DNA of 64,000 bases from Spartobacteria bacterium (GTDB lineage Bacteria; Verrucomicrobiota; Verrucomicrobiia; Chthoniobacterales; UBA10450). Shown here piece after piece: positions 25,809 to 34,825 of this stretch (its first letter is position 1; each line of letters starts with the position of its first letter). The position numbers and the translations under genes are program-made. The notes beneath the pieces are model-generated. The model saw nothing but the letters and a program-made list of their open reading frames with translations. It made no database searches and was not told the DNA's origin. The stretch covers positions 1-64,000 of the forward strand of contig PLCM01000020.1 in the NCBI GenBank assembly GCA_003134765.1, written 5' to 3'.

Positions 25809-27233
25809 TTGACAACTGGCTTGGAGCGCGCGGAAAACCAGGTCGAAGCGCAAAGCGCTTCCCTGCAAAAGCCGCTCCGCCTCTGGGACATTGTCCTGAC
25901 GCAGATTGTTTTCGTGGTCGGTTCGAGCTGGGTGGGGACCGCGGCCAAGCTCGGCCGCGCGCATTTGTTTTTCTGGCTGGTCGCGATCGCGCTCTTCTAC
26001 ATCCCGCAGGCGGCCGTCGTCATTTACCTCAATCGCCGGATGCCGCTCGAAGGCGGTTTGTATCAATGGGCGAAGTTCGGTTTCAACCAGTTCGCCGGAT
26101 TTATCGTGGCGTGGAACCTCTGGCTGCTCTCCATCACCGTGCTGGCGCTCGGCGGCATGTTCATCACCACGAACATTTCCTATGCGCTCGGAGACAGTGC
26201 GGCCTGGATGCGCGAGAGCAAATGGTGCATCGCGCTCGTCAGCCTTCTTCTGGTAGGCGGTCTGTTTGGGACGGGCCTCCGCGGCTTGGGGCTGGGAAAA
26301 TGGCTCCACAATCTCGGCGGCGTGGTCATGTTCGCGGCTTATGGCGCGCTCATCGCCCTGCCCTTCATCAGTCTCGCGCGCGGCGAACTGAAGGAATATC
26401 ACCCGCTGGCCATGGCCGCGCCGACGATGTCGATTTTCTATTGCCTCAACATTACCAGCAAACTGGCCGTCGGCGGTCTGAGTGGATTCGAATACGTCGC
26501 CATTCTTGCGGGCGAGTGCAACGCGCCCGCCCGGAATATCGGCCGCAGCGTCCTCATTGCCTCGCCCATCATCGCGCTCATGTTCATTCTCGGCACGAGC
26601 TCGGTGCTCGCATTCATCGGCGACAACCCGATTGATCTCATCGGCCCGGTGCCGCAAACTCTCCGGCTCGGTCTTCATTCGTTTCGGATTGCGGGCGCCA
26701 TCGCCTCGGCCGCGATTTTGATGATGACCCTGCGCTCAATCTCCTCGATGAGCATTCACTTCACCGGCAGCTCGCGTCTTCCGATGGTCGCGGGCTGGGA
26801 CGCGCTGCTGCCGGCGTGGTTCTCGCGACTTCATCCGCGCTACAAGACGCCGATCAATTCGCTCCTCTTCGTTGGCGCCGTCACACTCGTGATCGCTCTC
26901 GCGAGCCAGATCGGCGCCGGCGTCCAGGAAGCGTTCCAACTGGTGGACAATGCCGCCAATGTCTTCTACGGGCTCGTCTACATAATCATGTTCGCCATTC
27001 CGCTCATCGGCGCCGCATCCATTCGAACCGCCGCTCCGCTCTGGCTGCGAATCGCGGCCTTTGGCGGGCTCAGCGTTTGCCTCCTGGCCATCTTCTTCAC
27101 CGTTTACCCGATCATTGATGTCCCGAGCCCCCTGGCCTTCGCGATCAAGATCATCGCCGTCACCCTGATCGCGAATGCAATCGGTGTAATGATCTTCGTG
27201 TTCGGCGAGAGAAGACGCCGCGCGAATCGTTAG
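25809..27233 (+). CDS. APC-superfamily amino acid permease
   Basis: About 474 residues. The track start at 25548 lies inside the previous gene in another frame and is rejected; TTG 25809 (or TTG 25821) gives LTTGLERAENQVEAQSASLQ before helix 1. Twelve hydrophobic helices follow, beginning DIVLTQIVFVVGSSWVGTAA; the early Gly-rich break and GLSGFEYVAILAGECNAPAR after helix 6 are typical of APC transporters. It probably imports an amino acid or a related amine. The stop codon TAG lies within TCGTTAGGC, a word shared with the convergent cutA stop. Confidence 0.85.
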   Translation: MTTGLERAENQVEAQSASLQKPLRLWDIVLTQIVFVVGSSWVGTAAKLGRAHLFFWLVAIALFYIPQAAVVIYLNRRMPLEGGLYQWAKFGFNQFAGFIVAWNLWLLSITVLALGGMFITTNISYALGDSAAWMRESKWCIALVSLLLVGGLFGTGLRGLGLGKWLHNLGGVVMFAAYGALIALPFISLARGELKEYHPLAMAAPTMSIFYCLNITSKLAVGGLSGFEYVAILAGECNAPARNIGRSVLIASPIIALMFILGTSSVLAFIGDNPIDLIGPVPQTLRLGLHSFRIAGAIASAAILMMTLRSISSMSIHFTGSSRLPMVAGWDALLPAWFSRLHPRYKTPINSLLFVGAVTLVIALASQIGAGVQEAFQLVDNAANVFYGLVYIIMFAIPLIGAASIRTAAPLWLRIAAFGGLSVCLLAIFFTVYPIIDVPSPLAFAIKIIAVTLIANAIGVMIFVFGERRRRANR

Positions 27234-27565
27234 GCGCCGCTCTCCTGGTCGCAATTCTCCGCGACCCAGCGCAAATATTCCGGCAACCCACGGTCGACCT
27301 GGCAGGAGACGATCTCGGGCACGTCGTAGGGATGCAACGAGCGCAGTCGGTTCTCGAACTCAAGGTAGCGGCTCGCGCTCAGCTTGAAAATCGCCAGGGC
27401 TTCGTCGTTCGATTCGATTTTCCCTTGCCAGCGATAAATCGAATGGATTTGCGGCAGAATATTTCCGCACGCGGCCAGGCGCAGCTCGACAATCTCTCGT
27501 GCCACTCGTCTCGCCGTGTCCGCGTCGGGAAACGTGCTGAAAGCCAGAACGGTTTCGTCGCCCAT
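27230..27565 (-). CDS. cutA: divalent cation tolerance protein CutA
   Basis: 111 residues from ATG 27565 (MGDETVLAFSTFPDADTARR). Family hallmarks are LAACGNILPQIHSIYRWQGK, the IESNDEALAIFKLSASRY segment and LHPYDVPEIV near the end. CutA is a ferredoxin-like trimer linked to copper tolerance in E. coli, though its real function is debated. The mnmA stop lies 3 bases upstream on the same strand, so cutA is last in the operon mpg-mnmA-cutA. It ends convergently, overlapping the APC permease stop by 4 bases. Confidence 0.92.
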   Translation of the reverse strand: MGDETVLAFSTFPDADTARRVAREIVELRLAACGNILPQIHSIYRWQGKIESNDEALAIFKLSASRYLEFENRLRSLHPYDVPEIVSCQVDRGLPEYLRWVAENCDQESGA

Positions 27566-27567
27566 TG

Positions 27568-28734
27568 TCAGGCCGGTTGCAAGGCCGCCGCCCGGCAAAT
27601 CCAGCCACCGCCAACGACGACGTCGCCATCGTAAATTACCGCGGCCTGGCCCGGCGTGACCGCTTTCTGCGGTTCATGCAGTTGAATGCGGGAGCGGCCA
27701 TCGTCGAGCGGCGTAATCGTCGCGCGCGTGCCGGGATGGCTGTAGCGGATTTTCACGGCCGCTTCGAACGAAGACCTGTAGCCGCGATCGCCGATCCCGG
27801 CCGCCAAAGAACCGCGATCATCCAGGCCGGGATCAACGATCCCGGCTACAGGGGGTGTAATCCAGTTCACTCGATCGACTTCGAAATCGTCCGAAACGAG
27901 ATCTTCGGCGGATCCGACGATGACGCGGTTCGTCGCCGGGTCGAGGTCGATGACGTAACGCGGTTGCGCCGAACCGCCGGGCAAACCTTTGCGTTGCCCG
28001 ATCGTGAACATTTCGAGGCCTTCGTGTTCGCCGAGAAAATTTCCCTCGAGATCGTAGATGCCGCCGGGATGAAATTCGTCGCCACCGAGATGCGAGCGGA
28101 GAAAGGCTTTGTAGTCGTTGCCGGGCACGAAGCAGATTTCCTGGCTGTCGGCTTTGTCGGCAACCTTCAGGCCTAACGAGCGCGCGATCTCGCGGATGGC
28201 CGGCTTCGCCATGCCGCCGAGCGGTGTCAACGCGCGCCGCAATTGTTCCTGGCGCAGACTGAACATGAAATAGGACTGGTCCTTGCGCGGATCGATTCCT
28301 TTGCGCAGGACGGCGCGGTCCGGATGATGTTCGATGATCGCGTAATGACCGGTGGCGATGTAAGCGCACCCGAGCGCCTCGGCCTTGTTCCAAAGATTGC
28401 CGAACTTCAGCTTTTCGTTGCACATCACACACGGATTGGGCGTCCGGCCCGCCTGGTATTCGCTGGAAAAATAATCGATCACTAAACGCTCGAATTGGTC
28501 CGCCTCGTCCACAACGTAATGGGGAATGCCCAGCGAGTGGGCCACGCCGCGGGCATCGGCTACGGCTTGCGGCCCGCAGCACTTGTCCTCCGCCCGCGAG
28601 ATGCAATCCTGCGGCCAGACCTTCATGGTGACTCCAACGACGTCATAACCCTGCTGGCGCAGAAGATAGCCCGCCACGCTGGAATCGACGCCGCCGCTCA
28701 TGCCGAGAAGGACGCGTTTCTTGCCGTTGTTCAT
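27568..28734 (-). CDS. mnmA: tRNA-specific 2-thiouridylase
   Basis: 388 residues from ATG 28734 (MNNGKKRVLLGMSGGVDSSV). MnmA thiolates U34 of tRNA Lys/Glu/Gln. The PP-loop GMSGGVDSSVAGYLL, the catalytic Cys in NPCVMCNEKLKFG, GIDPRKDQSYFM and the second Cys in SQEICFVPGNDYKAFLR are all present. About 25 residues (roughly 295-319, VAGIVDPGLDDRGSLAAGIG) between WITPP and the normal VKIRYSHPG strand are encoded by a palindromic repeat and extend a loop in the C-terminal beta-barrel domain. The gene overlaps the mpg stop by 4 bases. The track extension upstream is inside mpg. Confidence 0.95.
   Translation of the reverse strand: MNNGKKRVLLGMSGGVDSSVAGYLLRQQGYDVVGVTMKVWPQDCISRAEDKCCGPQAVADARGVAHSLGIPHYVVDEADQFERLVIDYFSSEYQAGRTPNPCVMCNEKLKFGNLWNKAEALGCAYIATGHYAIIEHHPDRAVLRKGIDPRKDQSYFMFSLRQEQLRRALTPLGGMAKPAIREIARSLGLKVADKADSQEICFVPGNDYKAFLRSHLGGDEFHPGGIYDLEGNFLGEHEGLEMFTIGQRKGLPGGSAQPRYVIDLDPATNRVIVGSAEDLVSDDFEVDRVNWITPPVAGIVDPGLDDRGSLAAGIGDRGYRSSFEAAVKIRYSHPGTRATITPLDDGRSRIQLHEPQKAVTPGQAAVIYDGDVVVGGGWICRAAALQPA
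27778..27850. repeat. palindromic repeat, family F, inside mnmA
   Basis: TGTAGCCGCGATCGCCGATC-CCGGC left and GCCGGGATCAACGATCCCGG-CTACA right are inverted. It lies in frame within mnmA. A related half-site, CGATCATCGATCGCGGCTAC, lies at about 15412-15431. Confidence 0.8.
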
Positions 28735-29357
28735 CGCGCGGGCAACGTCATGGCACTCCCGCGCCGGGTCAACGGCGACCGAACCGGCACGCTGACAAAC
28801 GGGCTGCCCGCCAGGGTGAAACGCCACGGAAAATCCCTGGAGCGGCTGATCCCGATGCGCTGGTCGGCGACAACGCGAATTTCCGGCCCCTCCGGTCGCA
28901 AGAGGCAATGCCGCGAATCAGCGCAGATGTTCATCTCGTGATGACGCTTTGTGATATCGAGCGCCTGCGCGAGTTTTCCCGGGCCGGAACAAAGCTGGCG
29001 AACCTCCTCCACGCCCCGCCGGGCCTTCATCAAGGTGAGACCGCGCCGTGGTTCGAGGGCGCGAATCAAAATCAGGCCGCTGCGGCTCCCGCCCTTTACC
29101 AGCAGGTTCAACATCCAGTGGACGCCGTAGTTCAGGTAAATGTAAACGGCGCCGGCGGTGTTCCGCTCGACGAAACCGCGCGTGCTCGGCCGCGTGAAGG
29201 TATGGCATGCTTCGTCGTTCAACGTGAGATAAGCCTCGACCTCCACCACCACGCCGGAACATTTTCCCCAAACCAGCTCGGTGCCGATGAGCTCGCGCGC
29301 GCAGACCAGTGGGTCGCGCTCGAAAAACGAGCACGGCAAAAAAGACCTTTTCGCCAC
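28731..29357 (-). CDS. mpg: 3-methyladenine DNA glycosylase (AAG/Mpg family)
   Basis: 208 residues. It excises alkylated purines in base-excision repair. ARELIGTELVW, the catalytic-Glu strand VVVEVEAYL, ACHTFTRPSTR, VYIYLNYGVHWMLNL and SGPGKLAQAL follow the family order. The C-terminal tail after FPWRFTL is somewhat long (SVPVRSPLTRRGSAM). It starts the operon mpg-mnmA-cutA on the minus strand; ATG 29357 is preceded by a 28-base gap to the TonB-like gene. Confidence 0.9.
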   Translation of the reverse strand: MAKRSFLPCSFFERDPLVCARELIGTELVWGKCSGVVVEVEAYLTLNDEACHTFTRPSTRGFVERNTAGAVYIYLNYGVHWMLNLLVKGGSRSGLILIRALEPRRGLTLMKARRGVEEVRQLCSGPGKLAQALDITKRHHEMNICADSRHCLLRPEGPEIRVVADQRIGISRSRDFPWRFTLAGSPFVSVPVRSPLTRRGSAMTLPAR

Positions 29358-29385
29358 GACAATGAACCGCAGAGTCCGCGCGGGC

Positions 29386-30219
29386 CTAGGGTTCGTAATA
29401 AACCGGAATCGTCACGCTGCACTCGACCGGTTTCCCATCGCGGAACGCCGGAATGAATGACGCTACGCGGAAATCCTCTGCCGCGGCCCGTTCAAATCCC
29501 ACCAGCGGCGGATATTCCGAAACCACTCGCAGCTCCTTCAAGGCTCCCGTCGCGTCGACCTTCATCGCCAATTCCACAATGCCGCTCAGCTCGTTAGTCA
29601 CCGTGTCGGCCGGATAATGGAGTCCCTCGAACTTGGAGCCGCGCCCGAGAAAGGGCTGGGGACCGATGAAGTCGCTTTCCTTCTTTAACTCTTCGGCTTC
29701 CTGGTTGGCAAAGATACGCAGCCGGGGTTTTCCATTCACCACCTTGAAGGTGATGGTTCCGAAAAAGAGCACGTAAACTGGTTCGTGATCATAAATCGCG
29801 GGGACAAAGACAGCCGTGTCGAGGCAACGGACTAATTCTCTCTCGAGCAACGTCGAATCGGGCGATTGCCGATAGGTCCACGTATTGGCGATCTCGCCGG
29901 TCTTCCTGATGGAGCAACAAAAAAAGAGCGAGGCATCTTTTTGGCCATCCCTGATCAACCCCGCCGTATCGATGCGATTGATGACGGAGGTCGGACCCGT
30001 TCCAAGAAGAGCCGGACGGTATTGAGGCAACTGGGCTGAGGCCGGAGTCGGAGACGGAGTGCCGGCAGGACGCGATGGGCCGGGGGTGGCCGGGGAAGTC
30101 CCGGCAGGTCGTGAGGGGGCGGCCGTGGGCGAAGGCTTGACCTGCACTTGCACTTCCGCGGCAAAAAGAGTCCCGCTCACGGCAACGGCCGCGGCAATAG
30201 ATAACCAAAGTCTAACCAT
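29386..30219 (-). CDS. secreted protein with TonB-like C-terminal domain
   Basis: 277 residues with a signal peptide (LWLSIAAAVAVSGTLFAAEV) and a Pro/Ser/Thr-rich linker (residues 25-70, PSPTAAPSRPAGTSPATPGP). The last 90 residues (ELSGIVELAMKVDATGALKE then RVVSEYPPLVGFERAAAEDF and PVECSVTIPVYYEP) match the TonB C-terminal fold. There is no N-terminal membrane helix beyond the signal and no exbB/exbD nearby, so it is more likely a free periplasmic TonB-domain protein than a full energy transducer. It lies upstream of mpg on the same strand. Confidence 0.7.
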   Translation of the reverse strand: MVRLWLSIAAAVAVSGTLFAAEVQVQVKPSPTAAPSRPAGTSPATPGPSRPAGTPSPTPASAQLPQYRPALLGTGPTSVINRIDTAGLIRDGQKDASLFFCCSIRKTGEIANTWTYRQSPDSTLLERELVRCLDTAVFVPAIYDHEPVYVLFFGTITFKVVNGKPRLRIFANQEAEELKKESDFIGPQPFLGRGSKFEGLHYPADTVTNELSGIVELAMKVDATGALKELRVVSEYPPLVGFERAAAEDFRVASFIPAFRDGKPVECSVTIPVYYEP

Positions 30220-30345
30220 GAGTGCCTACGCAACGCAGTGCTCGCGCTTTCGCAACCTCAATTCTCGCCGGAATGGAAACGAGGTCACGGACGGGACCGC
30301 GGATCCCGTTCGCAGGCAGAGGCAAAGCGCACCTCCCCGGAAATA

Positions 30346-30774
30346 CTATTTCTTGGGCGCCTTGTTTCCGTGCGAATTCTTCCGCCCGATCGCTTTGGGG
30401 GAGGGACGGTGCCGCACCGGCGATTGATTCGATTCCACTCTAGGGTGGGTTACGCCGCGATCTTGGGGTGACGGCGAGGGAGATTCCTGTCGCGCCTGCA
30501 CCGCGGCCGCGTTTGCGTTGGCTCGTGACAGCTGGAGCGATGTCGGCATGCTGCCGTCAATTGGAAGGTCGTTGCTTTGGACTTTAGCCTGGGAATGCAA
30601 CGTCGCCGCGTAGTTAGAGGAAGGCAGATGGTAAATCACCTGGGGCTGGGCCCGCAAAATCACGGTCTTCTTCGACGGGGTGTCGGGCGGCTCCGCCCGG
30701 ACCGTGATGGCAAGCACCAGCAAAGCAATCCAACCAAACAAAGCCAATCGGTAAGGGAATGCGGGGTTTTTCAT
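30346..30774 (-). CDS. small secreted hypothetical protein, basic tail
   Basis: 142 residues from ATG 30774 (MKNPAFPYRLALFGWIALLV). The signal peptide ends near TVRAEPP. The rest is low-complexity, rich in Ser/Pro/Gln/Asn, ending in a strongly basic GRKNSHGNKAPKK. There is no domain I recognise, and the track's longer start adds no signal-like features. Probably secreted or periplasmic; function unknown. Confidence 0.5.
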   Translation of the reverse strand: MKNPAFPYRLALFGWIALLVLAITVRAEPPDTPSKKTVILRAQPQVIYHLPSSNYAATLHSQAKVQSNDLPIDGSMPTSLQLSRANANAAAVQARQESPSPSPQDRGVTHPRVESNQSPVRHRPSPKAIGRKNSHGNKAPKK

Positions 30775-31038
30775 ACGCTCGCGGCAGCGCAGCCGCGTAG
30801 AGAAGAGAGAAGATACCTCATTCCTGATCGGTCGGAAATGAAAAATGCAGGGCGGCAATCCCAAAGACTCTTGTCGCGAGGCGGCGCGCGTCCCCGGAAT
30901 TACCTGGCGGCGGGGGCTCCGCGGTGGGTCGACCTCCCATCCGATTCTTTCAAATCGCTGTTCGTCGTTCCGGTGCGCTCGCCGCTAGACGATCTCCGCA
31001 GGGCGCGATAGGTTGGCGCGCAACGCAGCTTTTTTCGC

Positions 31039-32325
31039 ATGCCACAATTCTCTTATCGGGCGCGGAACGCGCAGGGCGGTCTCGTCGAAGGCGTCTTGGA
31101 TTGTCCGGACCGCGCCGTCGCCATTCGGCAGATCGAGCAGTTGCATTACGTGCCGGTGCGCATCGAGCTGATCGGCGCTACGGCGCCGCCGTCGGCCAGG
31201 AGCGCCAAAAATGGAGCCGTCGCGCCGGCAAAGGCGAACGCTCCTTCCGCCGCACCCGCCGCGCCAACCCAGAAGCTAACAATTCCGCATAACCAGTTGC
31301 TCATTTTCACCGAGCAGCTCGGTCATTTGCTCAAAGCCGGCATGACCCTCGACGAGGGCCTCTCCGTGCTCGAGAAGCGACTCAAGCAACCGCGCGTGCA
31401 ACAAATGACGCACGCTTTGCACCAGGCGCTGGTGGACGGCCGCAGTTTTTCGCAGGCCTTGCGCGATTTTCCCCGCGTCTTTCCACCAATCTATGTGAAC
31501 CTCGTCGCCGCCGGTGAGGCGAGCGGCGCGCTGTCGGATATTTTGGCGAGGCTGGTCGAACACCTGATGCAGGCGAAAAATCTGCGCGACCGCGTCCAAC
31601 AAGCGCTGATTTATCCCGCGTTCCTGGCGCTGGCCGGCATCGGCCTCATCACGCTTTTCATCACCTTCATGGTGCCGCAATTGGTCGGCTTCATGTCACA
31701 AAATGGCGGGGCCCTCCCGTTGCCGACCCAAATTCTGCTGGGCGTGAATCATTTGATCACCGCCTACTGGTGGCTCGGGCTCGTCATCGCCCTGGGAGTC
31801 GCCGTCGCCTTCCGCGCTTTCGTCCGCACTGACGAAGGCCGGATCGGCTGGGACCGTTTCCGCCTCCTGATTCCGGGGTACGGCCGCGTGATTCGGCACC
31901 GCTACTACGCGCAATTTTCGCGCACGCTCGGGACTCTGATGGAGAACGGAGTTCCATTGCTTCGCGCGATCGATCTGGTGTCGGAGATCGCCGGCAATCG
32001 TTACCTCGAGGTCAAGATGACGGAAGTGCGGCGCTCGGTTATTGATGGCGCCACGCTTTCAACGGCCCTGACGGCCCAGAAACTCTTCCCTGATTTGCTT
32101 ACCGACATGATGGCGGTCGGTGAGCAAACCGGGCGCTTTGCCCAAACGATGCAAACCATCGCCGACGTCTACGAGCGGGAACTGGATCGGACCGTAAAAA
32201 CAATTTCGGCCCTCATCCCGCCGGTGATCATTGTGCTGATCGCGTTGGTCGTAGGTTTCGTTGTTTACAGCATCCTCTCGGCGGTCTTCGAAATGACGCA
32301 CAGTTTGCAGGTTCGGCCGACTTGA
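31039..32325 (+). CDS. gspF: type II secretion/type IV pilus inner-membrane protein F
   Basis: 428 residues. It begins MPQFSYRARNAQGGLVEGVL, the typical GspF/PilC opening. Two repeated cytoplasmic T2SSF domains are visible (about 90-210, FTEQLGHLLKAGMTLDEGLS; and 290-410, FSRTLGTLMENGVPLLRAID), each followed by membrane helices (LALAGIGLITLFITFMVPQL; IIVLIALVVGFVVYSIL). The linker from 55 to 85 is Ala/Pro-rich. GspF sits at the core of the assembly platform and couples to the ATPase. It heads a plus-strand operon with an unknown secreted protein and gspG. PilC is an alternative name, but gspG next door favours a secretion system. Confidence 0.85.
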   Translation: MPQFSYRARNAQGGLVEGVLDCPDRAVAIRQIEQLHYVPVRIELIGATAPPSARSAKNGAVAPAKANAPSAAPAAPTQKLTIPHNQLLIFTEQLGHLLKAGMTLDEGLSVLEKRLKQPRVQQMTHALHQALVDGRSFSQALRDFPRVFPPIYVNLVAAGEASGALSDILARLVEHLMQAKNLRDRVQQALIYPAFLALAGIGLITLFITFMVPQLVGFMSQNGGALPLPTQILLGVNHLITAYWWLGLVIALGVAVAFRAFVRTDEGRIGWDRFRLLIPGYGRVIRHRYYAQFSRTLGTLMENGVPLLRAIDLVSEIAGNRYLEVKMTEVRRSVIDGATLSTALTAQKLFPDLLTDMMAVGEQTGRFAQTMQTIADVYERELDRTVKTISALIPPVIIVLIALVVGFVVYSILSAVFEMTHSLQVRPT

Positions 32326-32343
32326 GGTAACCTCAGGCCGCAA

Positions 32344-33405
32344 ATGCTTTCACGGGTTGCCGCGCTTCTCCTCCTGGTCTTCGCGGTTTCGTCGACTCGC
32401 GGCCAGGAAGTTTTTGACGACTCTCTGGCAAAGCCTTCTCCAAAAGGCCCGGCTCATGTCGATAGCGCGTGGCTCGATCTGCGACAAATTCCCGCCGCCA
32501 GCTCCAAACCGCAGGCGAGTCCGGAGTGGGTGGAAGCGATCTCGATCGTGGCCGTGGAAAAGACGCCGGGAGTTCCCGAAGAAACGGTTTTTCGAATTCG
32601 CCTTACGCGTCCGAACGCAGACGCCCAGGTTCTTTTTTTCCGACTCTTCTTTGACGATACCGCGGAACAGCACCCACGGCTGACCGCCTGGGATGAATCA
32701 GGGACGGTGGTTATGCAATCCGGTCCACTCGGCGCCGGCATTGGCCTGCCGACTTCGGAAAGCGTCATCGTTCCGATGCTGGGAACGTCCACGATCGATG
32801 TCGAAGTGCCGGGGGATGGAAAGACCGTGCGCGGCGCGTATCTCGATTGGATGGCCACCGCGGAAGTGCTCCATCCCCTCAGCGCCGAACATCGTGATTT
32901 GATTCCCGAGCCGTTCACGGCGATGGCGCCGCTCCACCCCGCGACGCAGGACACGGAGCGTTTCGGCACCGTTACGGCCTCACTCGCGGACGAAACGATT
33001 CCAATCGGTGCGAGCGTTTCGCAGGGCGCGGCCTTTCAGTTCGGGCTTGAATCGCAGCCGCTCGTCGCACTGATTACATTCGAGGTCGCCAGCCCAAACA
33101 TCACCTCGCCCCCGGAGATTTTCGTCAACGGCGAGAGCCTCGGGCCGGTTTCCGTTACCTTCCCGGACCTGGCCGATCCAGCGTATCGCGGGCAGACGGC
33201 GTCGCTCCTGCGCGGAATGCGATTTCAATACACGGGCTGGCTCCGCGCGCAGAAACTGGTGCCCGCCAACAGCCTTAAAGTGGGGAGTAACGATGTCCTT
33301 ATCATCGGCGGAGCGGGCACCGCCGCCTCGGCCATTCGCGCCACCCAAATTCAATTGAAGTATCTCTGGGATAAAACAGATTACCAACTGCAAACCGATC
33401 GTTAA
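32344..33405 (+). CDS. secreted hypothetical protein of the gspF-gspG operon
   Basis: 353 residues with a clear signal peptide (MLSRVAALLLLVFAVSSTRG-QEV). The mature part is beta-rich (AISIVAVEKTPGVPEETVFR, FRLFFDDTAEQHPRLTAWDE, MRFQYTGWLRAQKLVPANSL). I recognise no family. It sits 19 bases after gspF and 7 bases before gspG, so it is almost surely part of the secretion apparatus or a protein handled by it. Its position is that of an accessory envelope component. No cysteine lipobox. Confidence 0.65.
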   Translation: MLSRVAALLLLVFAVSSTRGQEVFDDSLAKPSPKGPAHVDSAWLDLRQIPAASSKPQASPEWVEAISIVAVEKTPGVPEETVFRIRLTRPNADAQVLFFRLFFDDTAEQHPRLTAWDESGTVVMQSGPLGAGIGLPTSESVIVPMLGTSTIDVEVPGDGKTVRGAYLDWMATAEVLHPLSAEHRDLIPEPFTAMAPLHPATQDTERFGTVTASLADETIPIGASVSQGAAFQFGLESQPLVALITFEVASPNITSPPEIFVNGESLGPVSVTFPDLADPAYRGQTASLLRGMRFQYTGWLRAQKLVPANSLKVGSNDVLIIGGAGTAASAIRATQIQLKYLWDKTDYQLQTDR

Positions 33406-33411
33406 ACGAGA

Positions 33412-33822
33412 ATGAAAAAACGACAGAGCGCCTTCACCCTTTTGGAAATCATGCTGGTCATCAGCATCATCGTTATTTTGCTCGGCGTGGCCGTCAGCAA
33501 GCTCGGGAACACCACCGGCGTGGCCAAGGGCGTGGCGGTGCGGGCCGATGTCCAGTCGATCGGGACGCAGCTCAAGCTTTACGAAAGCATGAACGGTTTC
33601 CTGCCGACGACCGAACAAGGCCTTGGAGCACTCGTGACCCAGCCTTCGAGCGAACCGCGGCCGACCCACTGGTATCAGCTCTTCAAGGAAATGCCGAAAG
33701 ATCCCTGGGGCAGCAACTACATTTACCTTTGCCCGGGCCGCAAGAATCCCACCGGCTACGATCTCTATTCGGCCGGCCCCGATCGCAAAGCCGACACCGC
33801 CGACGACGACTGGGGGCAATAG
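33412..33822 (+). CDS. gspG: type II secretion major pseudopilin
   Basis: 136 residues. Prepilin-type leader KKRQSA then FTLLEIMLVISIIVILLGVA, with Phe+1 and Glu+5; Ala rather than Gly stands at -1, which prepilin peptidase tolerates. The GspG-specific C-terminal region is present: SQL-like DVQSIGTQLKLYESMNGFLP, TTEQGLGALV, PKDPWGSNYIYLCPG, and DLYSAGPDRKADTADD, whose Asp residues form the family's calcium site. It is the main subunit of the pseudopilus. Third gene of the gspF operon. Confidence 0.92.
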   Translation: MKKRQSAFTLLEIMLVISIIVILLGVAVSKLGNTTGVAKGVAVRADVQSIGTQLKLYESMNGFLPTTEQGLGALVTQPSSEPRPTHWYQLFKEMPKDPWGSNYIYLCPGRKNPTGYDLYSAGPDRKADTADDDWGQ

Positions 33823-33829
33823 TCCTCCT

Positions 33830-34087
33830 GGTAGGGCGAGACTCTGTCGAGGCGGCACCGCCGTCATCCCGAGCTGAGCGAAGTCAAGTCGAGGGATCCC
33901 TCGTGGCCAGATGGATTATAAAACAAGGATGTCATCCCGAGGCTGGCGTAGCGCGCCGAGGGACCCCCGCAATTGCAATCCCGGCTGTCGCAAAGTTGGC
34001 GCCCTCGCTGACGCGGAACGCGCCTCGGTTTCGCGGTAGCGCTTGAGCGCCCGCGAGGTCCCTCGCCGTCTGCGCGGCTCGGGATGA
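33830..34087. repeat. cluster of family A and B palindromic repeats
   Basis: A family B half-site GGTAGGGCGAGACTCTGTCG lies at 33830-33849, followed by family A arms at 33863 (GTCATCCCGAGCTGAGCGAA), at 33931 (GTCATCCCGAGGCTGGCGTA) and an inverse arm at about 34055-34087 (GCGCGGCTCGGGATGAC). It looks like nested or successive insertions between the converging gspG and the minus-strand gene at 34115. Confidence 0.75.
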
Positions 34088-34114
34088 CGGCGTTTTCTGC
34101 GGCCTAACGACTCC

Positions 34115-34768
34115 CTACAACTCCGGCTCGGGCGTCGTCGGCGCGGGCACGGGGGTCGGGATCACGGCCGCAGGGTTTTTCGGGATAACCCCCCGCACCC
34201 GCGGCGGGGGAGTCGGCAAGGTTGGGATCGGCGCCGGCCGCTGGGCATTCGGCTGGGGCGCATAGGCGTTGGGCTGGGGCGCATAGGCATTGGGCTGCGG
34301 AACGATTGGCTGCGCTTGCGTTTGGGGTTGCATCGGGACCTGCTGCGGCTGGCCAGTGGCGATGGTTTGCTTCAACAACGCCTCATTGAACGTCAGCGTC
34401 GCGGTCTGCCCGTCTTTTGCGATCGTGACCTTGGTCGCGCCGACTTTTTCCGACCACTCGACATTGGTGATCGTGTAGCCGTCTTCCGGCCCATTCGTCG
34501 TGAGATATTTCTTGAAATTCTTGTCCGCGCTCGAAGCGATCGTTACGAGATCACCATCCTTCGAATGCGCCGCATTGGCGACGTAGAGGTCCTTCGCGAA
34601 ATTCGGCGTCGCGGCCGGCGCCGCCACTGCAGTCGCGACCGCAAACGGTGAGCGATCCATCATCGCCTGGTACCGCGCGAAGGTAAAAGCCTTCGGCACA
34701 TCGTCGGCCAGGAGCATCTGCAACGGAACTGTGGCCAGAAGAACGAGTGAGAGATTCTTAGTTTTCAT
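34115..34768 (-). CDS. secreted proline/glutamine-rich hypothetical protein
   Basis: 217 residues. A signal peptide (NLSLVLLATVPLQMLLADD) precedes a globular part to about residue 130 (TITNVEWSEKVGATKVTIAK). The remainder is low-complexity Pro/Gln/Ala with the heptad PQPNAYA repeated and an ending PTPVPAPTTPEPEL. It follows the gspH-M operon on the same strand, 57 bases after the gspM-like gene, so it may be the T2SS component closest to GspC/GspN in role, but no family feature proves this. Confidence 0.5.
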   Translation of the reverse strand: MKTKNLSLVLLATVPLQMLLADDVPKAFTFARYQAMMDRSPFAVATAVAAPAATPNFAKDLYVANAAHSKDGDLVTIASSADKNFKKYLTTNGPEDGYTITNVEWSEKVGATKVTIAKDGQTATLTFNEALLKQTIATGQPQQVPMQPQTQAQPIVPQPNAYAPQPNAYAPQPNAQRPAPIPTLPTPPPRVRGVIPKNPAAVIPTPVPAPTTPEPEL

Positions 34769-34825
34769 GTTTGCGACCTTGGTTTCACTTACGACAACAA
34801 AAACGACCGCCGTGTTCGAACATCG

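Noticed and set aside
25716-26678. 320-residue minus-strand ORF
   Set aside because: Antisense to the APC permease.
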